A stretch of DNA of 64,000 bases from Cladorrhinum sp. PSN259. Its lineage: Eukaryota > Ascomycota > Sordariomycetes > Sordariales > Podosporaceae. Shown one piece after another: positions 48,301-61,198 of the stretch. The notes beneath the pieces are model-generated. The model saw nothing but the letters and a program-made list of their open reading frames with translations, did not search any database and was not told where the DNA came from. Location of the stretch: the NCBI GenBank assembly GCA_033725935.1, contig MU867064.1, positions 434,001 through 498,000 on the forward strand. The letters are read 5' to 3'. The translations under genes and the position numbers were made by a program. The stretch's first letter is position 1. Each line of letters opens with the position of its first letter.

Positions 48301-48406
48301 GAACGATCTTCTGGACCTTGCCGCTTTTTGTCGACCTCACATAAATCTTGCTCGAGATGTTTGCCGCAAGCGGATCTGAGTCGAGCGACCTCTTGAGACT
48401 TGCCAT
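45385..48406 (-). CDS. dis3: Dis3/Rrp44 catalytic subunit of the RNA exosome
   Basis: The 3'-5' exoribonuclease and endonuclease of the nuclear and cytoplasmic exosome. Two exons, 48406-48211 and 48149-45385, give 986 residues, typical for the family. The N-terminus has the cysteine-rich CR3 motif (CSSRLCQSC), followed by a PIN endonuclease domain (DTNAFLTAMD, VLEELRNRS, NDRNDRAVRK and SNDRDN supply the acidic residues). Two cold-shock-type domains follow, then the RNB exonuclease core with DPIGCQDIDDAL near residue 529 and SPIRRYADLVAHR. A C-terminal S1 domain contains GFVMKIFSNGFVVLVPRFG. Both nuclease sites look intact. The intron separates CR3 from the PIN domain. A CCAAT pentamer lies at 48584-48588, about 180 bp upstream of the start; its use is untested. 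Confidence 0.96.
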
Positions 48407-50721
48407 GGTATCTATCGTTGCAAAAATGCTAGATTTCTATATTTAGGCCCCGGGCGACTTTTCATGCACAAAGTTGCCCTGAACAGGTGCCTTCAAATTG
48501 AAACTGTGTTATGAAAACGCCTTTGGGTTTTTGATGGAAGTTGCGATGGCGAAGGTTGAAAACCACTGGAGTCGCTTCAGCGACCAATCACCATTCTCAC
48601 AGCGCCTGTGATTCTTATCGATAACGTCTCCACAAGTGTTTGTCGCGAACCGACCGCATATGATCAGTCATCTCATGGCAATTCCAGGTTCTTCTGGCTA
48701 CCTCGAGCCCCATAAAATCTAAAGCAAATGATTGGGTTTGCGAGCCCTGGGAAAGTATTCATACATGTTCTGCGTTGCTAGCCATAGTTTGGCCTTCCAA
48801 CTCGTCCCCGAAGTGGCCGATTTAGGAGATCATGATATCCTTTCGGTCAGCTTTCTTTCGTCCATTTGACCAACTGAATTTCCCTTATCCGTCAAATATT
48901 ATTCGAAAAAGCGAAAAACAGATAGCTGCCTCCTGTCTCACTCGTTCGAAATGTCAAGGTATGCTGACCGCGGGTTACACAGCTTGACGCAATCGTTGCC
49001 TTCATCAATTCTCGGCGATGGCATAGGTGGGGATTATATTACAACTCTGCAAAGGCGACACAGCATGAAAAAGGATGCCATGTAGATATTGTTTTATTTT
49101 CATCCAATGTTCAGTTCCCAGAACCAACAACTTAGAAAGCCACGCCCCCACATCGACGACCCTCCCTCCATCTTTCTCATCCCTCGTGGGAATTTATGCT
49201 CTCTATAATAAAACGGATGCACCAGCTGCAGCTGCACTGCAACAACTGCAATGCAGAGTGACAGCAGTACAGAGTGGGTAGGGTAGGTATGTAGTATATT
49301 CTCCCGAGTGCAATAGGCAAGAAGCGAAAAGGGGACAAAAGTCGAGACTATAATACTATGTACACAAGCTGCATCATATGATCTGCATGTTGTATTCATC
49401 CGGCATATTTTGCCAGATAATGACCCTTGCTTCGCTTGTTTCTGCAGTTGGATGAATCTGGGTATCTATCTCAGGTAAGCTTCGAGGGCCGGCCCAACTG
49501 CGACCTTCCTTCCCCCGCTTCACATCGACGGAATGGTCAAATGGCAGGACAGCTCGGGGCCGTCAGATCTCTCCACGATCATCTCTGGCCGCGTTCCAGG
49601 CATGATATTCCAAAAATAGCAAGTTGCACACCTCAAGGTGATAAGTTAAGTTGCCAAGACTAGGTAGTCTCGGCAGCATAGGTATGCTCTCATCTTCCCA
49701 TCCATGCCTACCGACTGTACCTTGAATCAATCCACGTGAACGATACCTGCTTCTGGCAGAGTCCAGAATCATTGCGCTAGACTAATTGACTTACCACTGG
49801 TTACTTTGTGACGCCACTTTTCTTGCATGCATTCGGAAAAGGCGCTCATGGCGACAGAAATCCAAGTAGGATTGAGGACGCAATGCGTAATCGAGCACCT
49901 TGGGATGAGGTCCGGCGGTAAGATCCCAAATGATGACCAGGCATGCGAGGTGGTACCACTTGGATTGAAGGAAAGGTGCCGGACGAACCAGAGTACGTAC
50001 ATTGAAAGCCACAAACCCATGAGGCACCTCGGATGCAGGTACTACACAGACATATACAGGCTGAGGGATCGTTGAAATCCGCTGATAAAAAAGACAGGGG
50101 ACGAGGACCACGAGGGCGTTTACGACTTTGGCTAACTTGCGTATCGATATCTCACAGAGAGACCAAGACCGGCTTTCCGTTCAGATCCGTTTAGTGCCCC
50201 ATTACGAGAAAATGATGACAGACTTTGGAGCAAAGGGACCTGTAAAATGCCGAGAGAGGTACTGTACGGTATGTAATGTGTGATTCTGTACTAGTGTAGG
50301 TTGGTGTCCTAAGGATGTCTCAGGCGGAAGGATGCAAGATTGGTCAACCACTTCAATGAAAAAGGGGGGCATCCTTGCTTTAGCGCCCGCCTGATATATG
50401 CTCGCTTCCTTGAAGTTCTCGGCCTTGGTTCTGGGCTCGAACATCAGGGAATGATCGGTAGGAGAACTTGAAAAGGTGGCCCGGGGAAGTGTCCGCGTGG
50501 GAGTGGAAGATCCGTGGATCTGGCAACCGTCAAATCTGTTTCCTTGATCACCAGTAGCCTTAGGTACATGGCAAAACGCAGCCAGAGCGACGCTGTCGCA
50601 GGGGGGGCACCCTGGAGTGGTGTCGTCCAGCGGATGACTTACATGGAGCCCGTCAGTGCAGAAGGGTGTGCGGTGCGTGCACATGTGTACATGGTGGGTG
50701 CAGCCGAGGTGGATCAGGAGA

Positions 50722-50744
50722 GGGGGGGAGGGGGGGGGGGGGGG
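50722..50744. repeat. G-tract (G7-A-G15)
   Basis: Seven G, one A and fifteen G in a row within the dis3-rsc7 gene-free region. It is a candidate G-quadruplex former on the plus strand and a difficult site for sequencing. Confidence 0.85.
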
Positions 50745-53700
50745 CAGAGAAGCTTCTTAGCATCCTATCGCAAGCAAGGGAGAAACGCAAGAGGTGAAGC
50801 GACCTTCCTGGGCTTCTGCAGGAGCGGGAAGGGGGCCGCCCGCCGAAAGCGCTGCGACGGATATCTGCAAATGAATCGGAGACGGGGCCGATGGGGATGA
50901 AAAGGCCAACTGATGGAGGGGCTGGAGGGGTTGTGGATGGCGCAAGTAGCCGGGGACAGATCGTGGAGAAACTGAAGCCGGTGCCCTCACAGCCATTGTC
51001 TTTGAGTTGTGAGTGGACGCCCTCGTGGATATGGTTGCAGTGGCCAAGTGGGAACGGCCTGGGAGGAGGCTCCCGTCGCACGAAGGACGAAGTGATGGTG
51101 AGGGGTGTGCGTCTTTCCCTGCTGTTCGTCCCTCCATACTTGATCACAGCCGTGCTCCTGCACACCCTGCACGCGGCCGCCTTCAAAAGGTGTGGAAGTC
51201 CGGTACTTGGAGATGGCCATGGCACTTAGACTACCTCCATTGATGGAGGATACATATTGGTATGGCCCACCATTTTATTGAAGGGCGGTAAGGTTTCATT
51301 CCTCGACAAATGCGATACGGACCATGACCCATCAAACATGACTGACGAAAGTCCAGGAAACAGACCCTTTGAGGTGACCGGAGATCGAACGAGGGTGTGG
51401 TTGGATGAGTGGAAAATCCCAAGTTTGCAAGTTAGTCTGGGGCGCGAGAAGCGCAAGCGGTGGTTCAAACAGACAGGGTTCATGGGTGGCTCATGATTTG
51501 CAGGACTTGGTCTGTCTGTCTTCTAGCCAATCAGAAAGTCACTTTTCTCTGCCAAGATCCATATTGCAGATATCGCTTGCCCCTCCTTTCTCACGATTGT
51601 CCCCGCCCAGCACTTTAGCCCCCGGCGGAGGGCATGTTGTTCGGCCCTCATGCTCCACACCCCCCTCCATGGGTTTGGCTTGCCAAGCTCTTGCGACCAC
51701 CCCCTCTTGCCCCTCCACCACCCCTCCTCCTCCCTGTCACCATTTTTGAGGACACCATCTTGAGCACCCATCCATCCCACTTCCCTCCCCCATCCCCGGA
51801 CTCTGGGGTCAAGCAACTGCAGAAACAGTTGATTGCTCTACAACCTAAATGTTCTTCTGGTGCCATGTGGAACGCACGCGTCACACGGCGTGGCCTTTTG
51901 CATGCCAGGAGCGCATCGATATTGCAAAGACTGTGGTTGATGTTGAGAATAGTTGGCATGTATGGCTATAGGATTTGACGAGATACCGGGGAAATCATAG
52001 CAGAGGCAAGGGAGAAAATGGTCCCAAAGCAACCTTGGAATATACGGACGAACACAGCAGCGAGAGGCGCCTCTCAGGAGCGCCAGGATGTCACGGTGGA
52101 TTGCATGAGCTCTGATTTGCCTAACCCGTGCTCCTGAAAGGGTCATTGGATGCTAGTTTCATCCTCCAAGAGGAATATCAGGTTCTCCCGCATCGATGCT
52201 CATCTCATAATTGAGGTGTAACCATCTGTCCGCAGTCTGCTCTCCGGAAAGGTCGGCCTCAACTAAGGGGGTCCGCAACTTGCCTGAAGCCACCAGAATC
52301 GCTAAAACCGGCAGCTCTCGTTCTCTCGGAATTGCTTCGCATCGTAGTATGCATGCAGGTCTCCATATCAAGATCCGTGCTACAATACTACCCATCGCTC
52401 CCGCTCTTGTGTGCGATGCAGCCATCCACTACTGAAGCTGTCACGATCAAAGGTAATTAGCGTCTTCTGCGTGAGTTTAACGGACGCTTGCAGCATATCC
52501 GACCGTTTCGCTTCTGGGCGGAAGTGCGATATCCCGCTTGGGAAAAGCCACCGGACCATCTTTGCACCTGCTGTGTTGCTTCAAGGCTTGTGACCATTCA
52601 TGTGATCTTGTGAACATCTAAGACAAATGACGACAGGCGTTGGATCAGGAGACCGAGCTGCTGATACGCTAGCTCCAGTTTCTTCGACGACGAGACATCT
52701 TCCGGCTTTTCCGCACAGAAGAAAGATTAGGTGGTTTAACCTCACCTGCAGGCTGACCTCATCTGAACGCGTCGTTGTCGATATCTGTTGGGCTTTCGAG
52801 CTCAATGTTTGTTGGGATTGGTTCCAGGTCATGTCTGATGCCCTGCGTATCTGTACACCATATGCGTAAATGCCGCACCCTCGAGTGGCGCGGCTCCTGC
52901 CATCTGGTTCGTAAACTAATGGCCTACCAAACTCGTATCTTGAAAAGGACGGAGTGAAGAGTCATCTCGACAGAAGGCCCGGAGTGAAAGCAGCAGTCCC
53001 CTCTTCATTGCGATCAAGGGCTTTGTTATGGGCGCGAGTGGTGTGTCATTATCGCCGGCAATCCCCTAGTCCAAACCATGTCCCGATATAATTGGACAAC
53101 GAGCCGGTCACACAGCTCATTTTGGAAAGCCTCTATAATGCACGGTTCACCTGCCTGTGAAACTGCTTCAGGCAAGTGCCTTGCGGAGAATCCCATATAT
53201 TGGAGAAATTAAAGAGGGACGCAGAAAAGTAAGCAGGTCGAGTTGTAGATCTCCGTACTTTACACTAGTGTGGCCCCCATCTTTCCACCAGCACCAGGGT
53301 CCCCCAGGCAAGTCAGGTCCAAGTTGCTGTGCCCTTCTCGGGAATCTGGATGATCAACAACACCATCTTTCGCTCCACGGGGCCATGAACCATCTGATAA
53401 ACTATTTGTTTGGCTTAAATATATCCTCTTCCATTCCGTGGTGTGGCTCGATCTGCTAAGACGATCGATGCGGGAAGCAGCATATAGCGATATAAAAAGA
53501 CACTGTTTCAACCTGCCTGAACACATTCCAACAGCTCCCCAAGCCGTCAAGCCGTGCAATCGGCTGAATTTATTCCAGACTTGCCTGCTCATCAGGGGTA
53601 GGCTGCCGAGGACTGGTCAGCCTTGCATGAGAGTAAAACCTGTCAAAGGACTCTGAAGGTCGCACAATGCTGACCGCCGGGACACTGGCCCCAAGACGTG

Positions 53701-54901
53701 AAGACGGTGGCTTTCTTCGGATGGTGCCGAGCATCTCATCATTTTGTACACTTCGCTGTCCTCCCCTTGAATCTCGCCGGTGCTGATCATGAAGTCGAGC
53801 TCTAATATTTGGTGTTGGACAGCATGGACTTTTCGCAGTCAGCAGCCATGAATATCGTGACAACAGCAAATGATTTGGTGCGGACCTGCATGGCCGCACC
53901 GAGGGGTTTTTGCCAAATAGGTCCGAGGCCCCCCAATCATCTGAGTAGGGGCAGCTGTAGATGTGATCGACGTCTCGTCAGCCTTTTTCACTCATTCTCC
54001 CACCATAACCATGCCTCGCCTCTGCACGATGCTAGGGTCCTCGAAATTGTCGGGGGATATCGCCTCGTGCCCTAGGGTCGCATTGTCTGTGCCACAACGT
54101 GTGCGACACAGAGAATTTGGACCTGCGCCGTAAAGCTGCTTTGCGTTGATTCAGCAATGATCAATCAAGAAGGCTCAGGTAACCGAAGGCAGGCTCGTGA
54201 AGATAATAAGGTGCTAGTTATCCGGCTGAAAACGTGCCGAACTCGTACAAAACGCCCTCAAGATAGTCCGTGCTGGACAAGAAACAGCTTGAAATGTTTG
54301 ATCAGATTCGCTTGGAAATAACACAAATGTTGCTTCGAGTTGCCTCGTGCTGCCTTCCACTCGAGCTCGATCTTGGTTTCAAGAGTCACTCTGGATGCGG
54401 GGTTGAGAAGAGGTACTTCGTGCTTGGCGCCGAATATGGTACTTTTCTCCTGCCTTGGGCGGCGTTCCATGCACTTTCCATCCCAAGCAAGGCTCCACGC
54501 CAAGCAGCTGGACCGCACGCAATCGCCGTGACCCTGCTTGTCTTGACCCTGTCTGTTTCTGCATGGAGCTGCTCTAGAGCCACACATGGTGTGCGTACAG
54601 ATCAAACCATTATGCTGCACGACGTTAAGGATTGCAGATTCACAGGTCTCTGAGAGCCATACAGATTACTTCTCAGAGAGCACTCACTGGGTGGCTTCCA
54701 ACATCTATCCGAACCTCTCTCGGTACCACCTAGCGATCTTCTTTACCGCTGATATTCTCCAAATTGAATGAGAGACGGACAGACTGACAGATCCATTGAC
54801 AGCCGATCGAATCTACCGCTATTAGCTTTTGAAACAAATAATCACCAATACGTAAGCTACCATTTATTGATCCCCTATTACGTGTAGTATGAAAAAAAGA
54901 A

Positions 54902-54945
54902 GGGCGGGGCGGGGCGGGAGGGGGGGGGGTAAGGGGGTGAGGGGG
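54902..54945. repeat. Clustered G-tracts with quadruplex potential
   Basis: Repeated blocks of three to ten G separated by C, A or T over about 45 bp, matching the usual spacing rule for an intramolecular G-quadruplex (four or more G3+ runs with short loops). It is flanked by ordinary sequence. Confidence 0.75.
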
Positions 54946-56438
54946 TGAACATCATCACACCGAGTAGCCCTAGTATCTTGGACTGTCATTGAGGAGTGCT
55001 GAATGCAACGCTGAATGAGCACCCATCCAAGCTTGAAGCCTCTGCTTACCCGTCTTTCCCTGGTTCCCGCCACCACTCACACGTTGAAGAGCCGTCTCGA
55101 GAAACGGGAGACCCATCAGAGCCCAGGAAGCCGTTCCGCTCACATCCCAACCATTCTGTTATCCATACCCTCTCCGACCAAGTGCAGATTCCGCGTTATG
55201 GTTTCACGCGGCCAGGACTCAACATGGACGCCGCATCTCGACATGGGCGACCGGGTTCCTAGGGAAATTCGGTAAATTACAAGGCAGCAGCAAGAGCAGT
55301 TACAAAGATCTTCCTTCTTCCTCATCTTGCAAGCTGTTTTGGGAAGATGCGCCACCAACCGACGCGCGCCATGGAGTCGCGTCATCATTATCTTTTCGGT
55401 GCTTCGCTTTTGTTGCGCACACCCAGCTGCCGACCGACATGCCCGACCTCACCAGGGCAGCCAGGATCGACCGAATATGGCCGATTCATGCTGACCGCAG
55501 AGAAATCATCACAATCACTCATCAACAGTTTCCGCGGCTCGGCCAAATGTTTGTTCTTTTCGTATTTTCACTTATAAAGGTTGCCGCCACCATGTACAAA
55601 CACTAAGGACGGAGACAAGTAATGAGATCCATCGACACGGCATGCAGAAAGGCACCGGGGCCCATGTTCTCATTCCCTGTCCCATCCGTCGTCACTTTGC
55701 ATCCAAGCCGGTGCCTTGGTTGGCCGGGGGTCGGACAGGGATCACAAATACTTCCCAAATACTACCCAAAGAGGACTAGTACTAACCCCGCGTCTGGTCT
55801 CTGCGCAGTAATTCAAGCTGCAGGCGCGTTGAAGAAAGTGGAAGATTAGCAGCTCCTGACAAGACGGGAAGCATGCATGCTAGCATGTGGAAGAACTTGA
55901 AGTTTCTTTGCTGTGTCAGTCGTTTGAGGTTTGTGTGGCAAGCACTTAATGGAGAGCACTGTGAAGAGGAAAAAACGAACAAGAAAAACGAAACTAGCAA
56001 CCTAGCTTTGGAAAATCCAGGAGAGAAAACCGAGAAAAAAGCACGCACCCTTGCTGCTGCGTCTGCTGCCAATCCGGAGCCCTCTTTTACTTCAGGTTGC
56101 GCTGCGCCCGGGCCGTATCATCTTCTTTTTTATTTGAGAATACCTTGATGCTTTTAACCTTCCATTCAACACCCCATCTCTGGATCATCACTGGACAGCA
56201 ACCTGGAACTTTCCCGACCTGTGGATAGGATTGCTCGATGGACTTGCGCCAACCACATGCATGAACATTCCTTGCCCGCTGCTGCATCATCCAAAGACCA
56301 AACCCCAGACCTCCGCAAAAAGAAAGCTCGAGCGCTTTTGGCTGCGTACCCCCTCTTTGGCCGAGCTCCCACCAGCCCAACTATATCAAGACACGTCGTT
56401 TCGCAGACCCATTGACGTGGTCGACGTCGACGGCACTC

Positions 56439-58992
56439 ATGTACGCTGCACAGCCCAACGGCGCTGATAGTGCGACAATCAACCCAGCTGCCCTCAATAC
56501 AGGTATGTCTATTAGCTTTTGAGTCAATTCGACAAAATTATTCGCTGCTGCGCTGCGATGTCCTGCGACCTGGCATCGCGCACCCACACTCGCGTCTGCC
56601 TCCCCATCCGCACACAGTAGTTTGCGCCCGCGCAACGCACATCTTTGGTTCGAGTCAAGCCATCTAGTCAATAAATCGGAGTCTGCGGAAAATAAAAAGA
56701 CAAAACTTACATCGCTACCATCATCTTCGTCGTCCTTGTTGCTCTTGTTGTCTTTCAGCTAGCTCCAAGCCCACCATCGTCCATCCCAACTTTCGCGTCG
56801 CAACCCCTCTCGATCCGGCCCCGCCCCAAATAATACTTGTGTCATCGCGTTGTGGTTTTCCCGGCAGTCCACCTCTTCACTCTGGATCAGCAGTGGCAGT
56901 CAACATGGAGCGCGCATTTGACTTTGGCATGATGTCGTGCGCGATGCTGACCCTGAGTTCTCATCAGACCTGCTAGACGCGACTACTCGAGGCATAAAGC
57001 GGAACCGGAGCGAATCCCCGCCTAATTATTCAGAAAACATTGGACCGCGGCCAGGATCAGCTGGTGATGAAGGTACGTTGTGTATTGCTTGTCTCTGTGT
57101 AGCAACGCCTTTGCGAGCCGGTGTCTTGCTACCCGCGTTACATCTCCCCTTGTCGTACGACCCGCTGCGTAGGACCTGGGATTACAAGCTGACAGCGCTG
57201 TTGCGCAATCTCAGGGGGTGACAAGCCTAGAAAACGAGGAAGACCGATGAAGTCCAGGGTAGCCGAGACTGCCGTCCAGGCACAGTCTCCCGTACCCGTT
57301 ATTCCTCCCACGCACTCGACGATCCCTCCCCAGACACCCCAGAGTCAAAATGCCCCGTCGCCCGCTCCCGTTCAGACACCTACGTACGCACCGCCGACTT
57401 CCCAGGCCTCACCGCCAAAGGCCACCCCAAAATCCACTCTGAAGGCGCTCCCTACTGTACGCGACCATACGACAGATCAGCTCGGTCCTGGCGGAGACGA
57501 GTATCTGCCGCGCGAGATCGACGAAGCTGGTGAGAAAAAGGTTTTACCGAACGGCCAGCTTCAAGGAAAGCGCGAGTATCGCTGCCGAACATTCCACGTA
57601 CCCGAGCGCGGGGATAAGCTTTTTATGCTCGCAACGGAATGCGCGCGCGTGCTCGGATATCGTGACTCGTACTTGCTCTTCAACAAGAACAGGTCTCTCT
57701 TCAAAATCATTGCCAGTCAGGTGGAAAAGGATGACCTTGTCAACCAAGAGATTCTCCCATTCTCGTACAGGTCACGCCAGATTGCTATTGTGACGGCACG
57801 AAGTATGTTTCGGCAATTTGGAAGCAGAGTCATTGTGAATGGCAGAAGGGTCCGCGACGACTACTGGGAGACTAAAGCCCGTAAGCAGGGATTTACTGAG
57901 GCCGATCCAGCAGGAGAGAAGCGACCTGGCGCATCCAAGGCTCGGGAGGCGGAGGCCAATCAGAACGCTGCCATACTTGGAGCACCGCACGGTGAGATTG
58001 TGTATAGCACAAACCCGGGCCAGTTTGGTGCTGTGCCTCAACCCCATCTAGTTCAGCAAGGTATGATTGGAGAACCGCCAGCAAGCATGGCCAGAATGCC
58101 CGTAATAACCATCGGAGCAGATTATAACGACAGCCGAAGTCGAGATTACTCCAACATTTTAAAGAGAGCCCCACGACAGGAGATCACTGGCCCGCCCTAT
58201 CAGGACAGGATTCAGTCCACGCCGATCACTGAACTACATGCCCAGGCCCATCATGCTGCCGAGTTCAACCGCACAGTTAACTCGCAACGGGAAATGCGCT
58301 CGGACTATATGCAGAATGTCTGGAGGCGGCCCCACGAGCAGCCTCCTTCGACCACTCTGAGCCAGCACGCCGCGACGACCGAGGCCCCCGCGCCACCCAC
58401 CAGCCGTCCAGCTCCGTCCCCGCACTCCGCCGCAACAGGCATGCAGCAGCCCGGCGTCGTCTCCAATCAGAGCCACCAGAGCCCGCAGATGATGATGACA
58501 GCCGCACCATATTCACAGCCTGTTCACGCCCAGGCCCCACCCAGTCAGAGAGGCATGGCCCAAGAATCAGTTCAAAGCAGCAGCTCGAGGCCAACATATC
58601 CACCGACAGCTTCCTCTGGGCCCGGGACCCAAGGTAACCAGAACTACAACACGTATCCTCAGGGCCAAATGTGGCCTCCGACGCCGCAGACTCCACAGCA
58701 CGGCTACTCGGCGTACACGGCCCAGTCTCAGTCCTCTCCTCACCCCCAGCAATCTCCAGCTCCTCAGCTGCGGCACTCGAGCTCGGCAGGTCAGGTCCAG
58801 CCCGGTTCTATGCCTTACCCAGGAATGCCGTCATTGTCTCAGGGGTATAATACGTCTGCCCAAGGAATGTACCCGACTGAATCGACCCCACGACAGTACA
58901 TGCATCAAAGCCCTCCCGCGCCGCCAGTGACACAGGGATGGTCTGCACAACCGCAGCAGCCTGCACAATGGTGGGCGAATCAATCGCAGTAG
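56439..58992 (+). CDS. rsc7: Rsc7/Swp82-family SWI/SNF-type remodeller subunit
   Basis: Predicted subunit of the RSC or SWI/SNF chromatin-remodelling complex. Proposed exons are 56439-56502, 56968-57072 and 57215-58992, giving 648 residues. All phases agree. An AT-hook-like segment (DKPRKRGRPMKS) forms at the exon 2/3 junction region near residue 60. The conserved Rsc7/Swp82 domain spans about residues 150-280 (YLPREIDEAGEKKVLPNGQL, EYRCRTFHVPERGDKLFMLA, ARSMFRQFGSRVI). The C-terminal half is a Gln/Pro/Ser-rich disordered region. Exon 3 is secure. Exon 1 (MYAAQPNGADSATINPAALN) is inferred from a strong GTATGT donor and matching phase across an unusually long intron of 465 nt. No ATG opens the frame directly before exon 2, because TGA at 56919-56921 blocks it. 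Confidence 0.87.
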
Positions 58993-61198
58993 ATATCAGG
59001 ACGGGACACCGTTTTATGAGGCAAATTGGTAGAGGGAACCCAATCGATTTGGAGCAGTAACGGTGGATGGAGAGGGGCATTGCGTGCCCATTGCTTTTGT
59101 TCTCACGGACCTTACTTGGTTTTTTTTTTTTCCCTTGGTGCCCTTTCCGCCGAATTCAACGACATTACAGTGTTCAATTACAATGACGATAATGGGTCAT
59201 ACTCGCTCGCCTGGTTGCTTGCGGTCACTTCCCCATCATGCTTCCTTGTTGTCTAAACAGCCATGATGTCAACCCATTGGAGACGGCAACACCGGCTTTT
59301 CATACAAAGTTATGCTCGCTCTATGTCGCATTTGTTTCCCATCGGCAGTACTCTCGTCGCCTTGCACATCTACTGGAATCAATTAAATTTTTTGGAATAG
59401 CGGATGCATCAGTCATCATCAGATGCAAAACTCGAATAGCAGAAGGATTTCCTTGATCTTCGTTTCCCGCAATCCCTTTTTTTTTCTTTCACTTTCGAAT
59501 AGTTTCTCTTCTCCCATGTTGTTAATTCTCACCATTTATTTCCTTTCCAATATTTTCTGCGTATTCTGACTAACTGACTGAAACGCCTTGGAATAGTTTT
59601 TTCTGTCTTCTTCCTTGTTCCTTGGCTGTTTGTATTAGGTTGTTAAGCTGGCTTTCTTTTGGGTGGCTTCCGTTTTATCACGCCAGTGCTTTCATCACGT
59701 GGTTGGACGGGGCCCAAATTTCCTTTGCACAATTTTCTTGCGTCTTTTAAGATGTATCTGTCTCATCTCTTACCTTTCGCTTGCTCTTGCTTGGTCGGAC
59801 TTTCATGGGTCTATCTTATCTCTCTCTGCATGGATATGAGGTTTCTTTGGAAGGGGCTTGGATATATATGTTTTCTTTGAGCTTTATCATTCGGTCGGCG
59901 GGAACTTATATTGATATCACAATGGGCAAACTGGCTGTGTTTCTTTCATGTTATTTTTACTCTCTTCTTGTTTGAGTTGAGACCTCCATTTGGCTCAGGC
60001 AAGGGAGCAGGCTACAACAAACAACAATAGGATAATATATGCGTGGTATTTTCCTTTGCTATCTTCCCAACGCGGCTTCATGCATCTCCTGTTTGTCATA
60101 TGCAATATCGAGGCAAGGTAAAGGCTGTGTCCTGGTTGTGATGCTTACATACGACCGGTGTGATGCACCAACAATCGGATTAACACAAGGGTATGAGTGT
60201 TTCAAGATTAACAGTACGATAGTAAGCGGACACAATGGGTGCAATGCAAAGTATGCCTCCCTCGTGAAACCTTCAAGTCGACTCCTGAAAGAATAAACTG
60301 AGCGGTAACCACAGTTCACTGCTGACCAGCTCAGTAGCTTAATACGACGTTAGACCTCGTGACCCCATTACATCCTTCGGGCTATAGGTTGCCATGTTAC
60401 TCTTCATCTCAACAGCAGCAACTCAAGGCCTCGCATCCCACACTTCTTACCGTTCCACAGAACCTATCCGTCACATATCACGTAGTACATAACATCTTTG
60501 CCTCCCGCACCGCACTCAAGCTAGTTCCAAGGTTTATGAACTAGGCATGCAATGCAATGTATCGCAATATTGGGCGGCACATCAAGATATTGAAAAAGCA
60601 GTTCGTACAAGCAACGTAACATTTACCTTGAGTGCGAGCTTGTCTTTATTTCATCGGTCCGATAGATGATTGGGCTCGGCGAATCTCTGTGTATGTATCG
60701 CCGTACCGATGAGAGGAGTGGACCAGTTTTGAATGGAGATTTTGGAACATCATCTTTCCTGTAAGTAGTGGGGACTGTGTCGATAATAGCAGTACGGGCG
60801 CTTCCAATGGCAATAGTCTAATTTGAAATCGGGAAGCCAGTCGAGGTACACTGCTTCCGTCCAACTTGCGTATATGTAACACTGCGCCAATGTGTTGCCA
60901 TGGAGAGCTGCAATAGCATGTCCATTGACATATCTATACACCTTTAAAGACCATGTGACGGGTGCCTCATATTCACTGTTGGTGAGCTGCAATCAGACTG
61001 ATGGTAGAACGGAAACAAATTTTCTAATGCACCTGCTGTGCTGTGATTCTCTCCAAATAATTACGCAACAGGCTTTGCTTTTGTATTTCTGTCTAACTTT
61101 ACCTGAGGAACTCACTGTGTATCTAGAATTAAAAATGCAAATACGTCTACCAATAAACTATAATCCAAGAGACATACTATGGACCACGTTGCTCAAGA
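58993..61198. other. Convergent intergenic region between rsc7 and the amidohydrolase
   Basis: About 2.2 kb, T-rich just after rsc7 (for example T runs near 59120 and 59478), consistent with an rsc7 3' UTR and terminator region. Open frames are short and unconvincing. No gene supported. Confidence 0.55.

Larger units (their letters stand above)
48407..56438. other. Gene-free region of about 8 kb between divergent dis3 and rsc7
   Basis: No coding gene could be supported. Open frames stay under about 190 codons, overlap on opposite strands and lack domains. It contains G-rich tracts (50722-50744 and 54902-54945) and CT-rich stretches near 51590-51790. No transposon coding region, terminal repeats or tRNA promoter pair with matching stems was found by eye. 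Both flanking genes point away from it, so it must contain both promoters, but promoters alone would not need 8 kb in a genome of this type. Confidence 0.5.

Noticed and set aside
50653..51225. 190-codon minus-strand open frame in the second gene-free region
   Set aside because: Pro/Ser/Arg-rich reading through G/C-rich simple sequence, with several overlapping frames on both strands.
56640..56675. tRNA-like B-box (GGTTCGAGTC)
   Set aside because: No pairing T-stem and no A-box or acceptor stem at the right distance; it lies within the proposed rsc7 intron.
56937..57221. GTG-initiated or direct 5' extension of rsc7 exon 2
   Set aside because: A TGA at 56919-56921 blocks the frame upstream, no ATG is available, and the sequence before 56968 looks like a branch point and acceptor.
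60147..60170. Start resembling 5S rRNA (ACATACGACC)
   Set aside because: Only ten bases match; the following sequence does not continue as 5S rRNA.
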